Origin: Pedobacter xixiisoli
GTDB taxonomy: Bacteria; Bacteroidota; Bacteroidia; Sphingobacteriales; Sphingobacteriaceae
Length of the DNA stretch: 64,000 nucleotides
Direction of reading: 5' to 3'
NCBI RefSeq assembly: GCF_900215335.1
Contig: NZ_OCMT01000002.1
Coordinates: 744,001-808,000, forward strand
A model generated the notes under the pieces. The model worked only from the letters and a program-made list of their open reading frames with translations, was not told where the DNA came from and did no database searches. Of this stretch, positions 60,601-64,000 are shown in pieces (the first letter of the stretch is position 1; every line of letters starts with the position of its first letter). The position numbers and the translations under genes are program-made.

Positions 60601-61062
60601 ATGAGCACATTACAAGAAGGCAGCAAAGCACCCGCATTTTCAGCAAAAGACCAAGATGGAAACATCGTTACTTTAGACCAATTTCTTGGCAAAAAAGTGG
60701 TTTTGTTTTTTTATCCAAAAGATAACACACCAGGATGTACAGCAGAAGCTTGCGATTTCAGAGATAATTATCAAGGGTTAAAAGCTCAAGGGATTGAAGT
60801 GCTAGGTGTTAGCGTAGACGATGAAAAATCGCACCAAAAGTTTATAGCTAAGCATAGCCTACCTTTTACGTTGTTAGCAGATACTGATCAACAAATTGTA
60901 GAAGCTTACGGCGTATGGGGAGAAAAAAACATGTACGGCAAAAAATACATGGGCACCAACAGAACTACATTTGTGATAGATGAAGAAGGTAACATTGCCC
61001 ATATCATCAAAAAAGTAGACACTAAAAACTCTACCGCACAGGTACTAGAGCTACTTAAATAA
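60601..61062 (+). CDS. bcp: Thioredoxin-dependent thiol peroxidase (Bcp/PrxQ)
   Basis: A 153-residue peroxiredoxin of the PrxQ class. FYPKDNTPGCTAEACDFRD holds the peroxidatic Cys and, four residues later, a second Cys, the typical PrxQ spacing. GTNRTTFVIDEEGNI lies near the end. It detoxifies peroxides with thioredoxin. A perfect hairpin follows the stop. Confidence 0.93.
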   Translation: MSTLQEGSKAPAFSAKDQDGNIVTLDQFLGKKVVLFFYPKDNTPGCTAEACDFRDNYQGLKAQGIEVLGVSVDDEKSHQKFIAKHSLPFTLLADTDQQIVEAYGVWGEKNMYGKKYMGTNRTTFVIDEEGNIAHIIKKVDTKNSTAQVLELLK

Positions 61063-61085
61063 CACATTTTCTAACTCAAATCAAG

Positions 61086-61120
61086 AAACTTACGAAGCCT
61101 TCAAGACTTCGTAAGTTTTA
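61086..61120 (+). terminator. Terminator after bcp
   Basis: AAACTTACGAAG (61086-61097) pairs exactly with CTTCGTAAGTTT (61107-61118) around a 9-nt loop. Confidence 0.8.
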
Positions 61121-61135
61121 CTATCTCTAAAAACA

Positions 61136-61168
61136 AAAATCCTCCCCGAATTCATCAGGAAGGATTTA
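61136..61168 (-). terminator. Terminator after the PorE-like gene
   Basis: On the minus strand AAATCCTTCC and GGGGAGGATTT form a stem followed by a T-rich stretch; one bulge. Confidence 0.7.
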
Positions 61169-61186
61169 GATCATTATTGTGTGTTA

Positions 61187-63160
61187 TTAATTTAGTTGTT
61201 TTTTCTGAACTTTAGTCATCGCCATTACCGGAGTTACTTTCACAATCTTAAACTCGGTACGTCTATTCAACTGATGTTGTGCCTCGGTACATTTCACTCC
61301 ATCACTACATTGATTCAACAATTCGCTTTCCCCTTTTCCAATTGCTTCCAATCTATCTGGAGACACACCTTGTTTCACTAAATAATCTAGTGCACTATTC
61401 GCTCTTTTTTCAGAAAGCTGTTGATTGTAATCGGCAGTTCCTCTAGCATCGGTATGCGCAACCAATTCCATGCGCACATTGCTCATATTAGCCATAAAAG
61501 CATTAACCTTATTTAAATCACCATACGCATCTTTTCTAATGTTCCATTTATTGAAATCATAGAAAATGTTGTTCAGCTTTACAGTAAATACATCCTTAGA
61601 GCGTTCCAAATCAAACTTAATATCATAGATGGTAGATTGGCTTGAACCTTTGGTAGATATTTCGCCAGATTGGCTAGTAAAATATTGTAAAGGATTTCCC
61701 TTCACAGTGTAATCTGTTTCTTTCTCTAAATTAAAGCTGAACTTACCATCCTTATCAGAAAGCACCTTGGTTTCGGCACCAGTATTTTTATTGATTAGCA
61801 AAACCTCCAAACCTGATATCGGCAAGTTGGTTCCTTTTTCTAAAACCAATCCGTTAACCACAAATAATTGTTCTTGAGGTTTTGGATCGGCCTTAATTCC
61901 TGTTTTGAAGCTGTAAATATCATCCAACCCTACACCGCCACCTCTATTACTAGAAAGATAGCCGGTTTTGTTATCAACATTAAACATCACTCCAAAATCA
62001 TCCTTTGGAGAATTTAAAGGAGCCCTTAAGTTTTCTACTTCAGCAAATTTATTTTTTTCACCTACGGAAGAGAAAATATCTAAACCACCCATTCCAATAT
62101 GTCCTTTAGAAGCGAAATAAAATTTGCCATCGGCCCTTACAGAAGGAAAAACATCATCTTGGGAAGTGTTAATCTGACTACCACAGTTTTGCGGCTGTGT
62201 CCAACTTCCATTTGGCAGCTTCTCACTGAAATACAAATCCATGCCTCCTAAGCCTCCTGGCATATCAGATGCGAAGTACAATACTTTTCCATCAGGAGAA
62301 AGCGCTGGATGTTGAACAGAAAACTGTCCTTCAGAATTAAAAGGAAGCTTATCTTTGGCAATCCACTCGCCGTCTTTTTTAACGGCCATTAACAAGTACT
62401 GCTTACCAACTTCGCCAACTTTTGCTTTTTTATTAGGCAAAACCGCTCTAGTAAAAATAAGTGTATCCAAACTTGGATAAATCGCTACCGGACCACTATG
62501 AAAACCTTTATTAATACTTCCTTTTAGAATACTAACTTGTTTAGAAGAATTTGCGCTGTATATTTTAAGGTAGGGATTACCAGTCCAGCCATAGGTTTCC
62601 TCTCCCTTTTTATCTTTTTGCCATCTATCAGAAATGAGCAACATATCGCTACCAAACTTAACAGGACTAAAGTCAGAGTTTTCCGAATTTAAGCCAATCT
62701 CGTTTTGAACTAAAGCACCAACATCAGGATTTTCCGTCCAAGTTTTGGCAACCATACAAATATTAGCTTGTTTAGTAGCTTCACTTGCATAGGCTGTATT
62801 TTTCTCTCCCCAAATCTTATAATTAGTGCCAGCTTCATCAAATTTTCCATTTTGCTTTAAAGCATCAGCCAAAAACTTATAATTATCTGGATTTGCCTCT
62901 GGGTAAGTTAAAGTTTTTTTGTACCAAGCCTCTGCAGCTTCCGTATTGTTGATAAATCTATAGCAGTGAGCAATTTTTTGGGCTACTTCCTTGCTTGGGT
63001 TGTCCTTCATGATTTTCTCATAAATCTCCAAGGCGTATTTATAATCCAGCTGTTTGTAGAGTTTATCTGCTTCTTTGATGTCGTCAGAGAAGAGTACTGA
63101 TGGTACCAGATAAATGATTAGGAAAAGTGCTAAAACTCTGAAAAACTTTTTAAATGCCAT
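61187..63160 (-). CDS. PorE-like OmpA-family protein with TPR, propeller and CRD
   Basis: A 657-residue secreted protein with a signal peptide (about 1-25). TPR-like helices lie at about 28-140. A WD40/PD40-type propeller (about 160-420) has the blades YFASDMPGGLGGMDLYFS and FYFASKGHIGMGGLDIFSS. A carboxypeptidase regulatory-like domain follows (about 430-515), then an OmpA-C domain (535-650) with VAHTDARGTADYNQQLSEKRA that binds peptidoglycan. This order matches PorE of the type IX secretion system. It is directly downstream of a PorP/SprF-like gene. Confidence 0.83.
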   Translation of the reverse strand: MAFKKFFRVLALFLIIYLVPSVLFSDDIKEADKLYKQLDYKYALEIYEKIMKDNPSKEVAQKIAHCYRFINNTEAAEAWYKKTLTYPEANPDNYKFLADALKQNGKFDEAGTNYKIWGEKNTAYASEATKQANICMVAKTWTENPDVGALVQNEIGLNSENSDFSPVKFGSDMLLISDRWQKDKKGEETYGWTGNPYLKIYSANSSKQVSILKGSINKGFHSGPVAIYPSLDTLIFTRAVLPNKKAKVGEVGKQYLLMAVKKDGEWIAKDKLPFNSEGQFSVQHPALSPDGKVLYFASDMPGGLGGMDLYFSEKLPNGSWTQPQNCGSQINTSQDDVFPSVRADGKFYFASKGHIGMGGLDIFSSVGEKNKFAEVENLRAPLNSPKDDFGVMFNVDNKTGYLSSNRGGGVGLDDIYSFKTGIKADPKPQEQLFVVNGLVLEKGTNLPISGLEVLLINKNTGAETKVLSDKDGKFSFNLEKETDYTVKGNPLQYFTSQSGEISTKGSSQSTIYDIKFDLERSKDVFTVKLNNIFYDFNKWNIRKDAYGDLNKVNAFMANMSNVRMELVAHTDARGTADYNQQLSEKRANSALDYLVKQGVSPDRLEAIGKGESELLNQCSDGVKCTEAQHQLNRRTEFKIVKVTPVMAMTKVQKKQLN

Positions 63161-63172
63161 AAAAACTCTGCG

Positions 63173-64000
63173 TTAGAAATACCGCGGAGTAGTTAAAGTA
63201 TTGTTTCTGTAGTTTTTATTCCCGAATGTGTAGCCCAATGATATCTCATGGCTTCCGGACGAATATGAATTTAAATCCGACAAACTGTAGTCGTAAGCAT
63301 ATCCAATTCTAAACTGTTTTGCAACAAAAACCTCAACTAATCCAACAAGCGAATTTTGTTGAAAAGTTGGATTTAAATTGTTAGTTTTTTTCCACATATC
63401 CACACCCATCCTATAAGACCCTCCTAACCAAAGTACATCTTTAAACAAAAAAGATGCGTTTATATCGAAATTACCCATGTTTTGGGGGTCATCACGCAAC
63501 ATTAAAGAAGGTTTCATTTTCACACTTTCATTAACATTTATTAATGCACCAACTGTTAAGAACATGTGGACAGGAGGTAAAATTACGAAAGAAGCACGCT
63601 GATTATTTTTATTCAACGTAGTTGTAAGAAGATTATTTGCTGACAAACCGGCGTAAAAAACATTATCACTATAATGAATACCCAATTTGGCATCGGGAGA
63701 GATGTAGCTGTAATTTCCCACAAAGTTGATATCCGAAGGGTCTGCGATTACTGCTTTATCACTATTAATAGAGAACTGCACGGCACCTACGCCAATACCG
63801 AAACTTAACCTACCTTCTTCACCAACTGGCAAACGATAAGCATAATTGGCCATTATTGAAGTTTGCCCCTGTATATTTATTCTATCATTTAAAACCGTTA
63901 AACCTAAGCCTACGTTCTTATTCCGAAAAAAGGCCCCATCAACCAACAAAGATTGAGTAGTTGGCGCACCTTTTATACCCACCCATTGGTTTCGGCTTAA
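63173..64000 (-). CDS. PorP/SprF-family T9SS outer-membrane protein, N terminus cut off
   Basis: The frame is open to the window end (LSRNQWVGIKGAPTTQ at the edge), so the signal peptide and first residues are missing. QWVGIKGAPTTQ near the N terminus and beta-strands such as LSFGIGVGAVQFSI and DVLWLGGSYRMGVDMW match PorP/SprF proteins, which help type IX substrates attach to or pass the outer membrane. The stop is 12 bases before the PorE-like start. About 276 residues are visible. Confidence 0.85.
   Translation of the reverse strand, partial: LSRNQWVGIKGAPTTQSLLVDGAFFRNKNVGLGLTVLNDRINIQGQTSIMANYAYRLPVGEEGRLSFGIGVGAVQFSINSDKAVIADPSDINFVGNYSYISPDAKLGIHYSDNVFYAGLSANNLLTTTLNKNNQRASFVILPPVHMFLTVGALINVNESVKMKPSLMLRDDPQNMGNFDINASFLFKDVLWLGGSYRMGVDMWKKTNNLNPTFQQNSLVGLVEVFVAKQFRIGYAYDYSLSDLNSYSSGSHEISLGYTFGNKNYRNNTLTTPRYF

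Noticed and set aside
1..64000. tRNA, rRNA, CRISPR arrays, IS elements, prophage
   Set aside because: I looked for cloverleaf-like segments, regular spacer arrays, transposase and phage proteins and saw none.

Overview
The window is a gene-dense, AT-rich stretch of a Bacteroidota chromosome, most likely from Sphingobacteriaceae (Pedobacter or a close relative). The evidence is lineage-typical proteins (GldC, PorT, PorG-like, PorP/SprF, a PorE-like OmpA protein, a type IX sorting domain, DUF4290 next to MurA, DUF2520), the Bacteroidota promoter box TAnnTTTG before many genes, and no obvious Shine-Dalgarno sites. I see no IS element, prophage, CRISPR array, tRNA or rRNA. Genus-level placement is inference.

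Layout. 1-7 kb: end of a glutamate dehydrogenase gene, a coupled ccmE-ccmF pair for cytochrome c maturation, DUF2520, ferredoxin, IscX, KdsC-like phosphatase, a Spy-like periplasmic protein and Maf. 7-12.5 kb: a six-gene minus-strand run from a DEAD-box helicase through GldC and a hybrid histidine kinase to a secreted BNR/sialidase-like protein. 12.8-19.6 kb: dihydroorotase coupled to a membrane HExxH protein, MiaE, a glycosyltransferase and HscA. 20-25 kb: a secreted HExxH protein followed by YdbS/YdbT-like bPH2 proteins, then small enzymes separated by palindromic repeats. 25.4-30.4 kb: a UvrD/PcrA helicase, a 730-bp gap holding a promoter-driven structured RNA candidate (6S-like) and repeats, then DUF4290-murA. 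30.7-34.9 kb: a four-gene surface-glycan cluster (GT2, STELLO-family GT, polytopic membrane protein, acyltransferase). 35-41 kb: a secreted metzincin-like protease, holA divergent from a small HsdR_N-type protein, and a long PurF. 41.4-50.5 kb: a conserved envelope cluster on the minus strand (alpha/beta hydrolase, CBS protein, nadK, PorG-like, uppS, bamA, two Skp/OmpH, TIR-like orphan, murI). 50.7-55.2 kb: YqeY, SDR, PorT-UbiE divergent from EngB-UbiA. 55.4-64 kb: Kup, a tiny T9SS cargo, FAH hydrolase, M23 peptidase, Bcp, and a PorE-like/PorP-like pair running off the window.

Most genes are core housekeeping or envelope functions. The most interesting signals are: several genes whose TAnnTTTG box lies only 4-6 nt before the start codon (predicted leaderless mRNAs); the ~105-nt structured RNA at 27.9 kb; a Cys-type (CxxxY) CcmE; a MurA with Asp replacing the fosfomycin-target Cys; a divergent TIR/MTH538-like orphan beside murI; several families of intergenic palindromes and reiterated leaders; and the STELLO-containing glycan cluster. 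No wholly new system is proven here; those are the leads I would follow.
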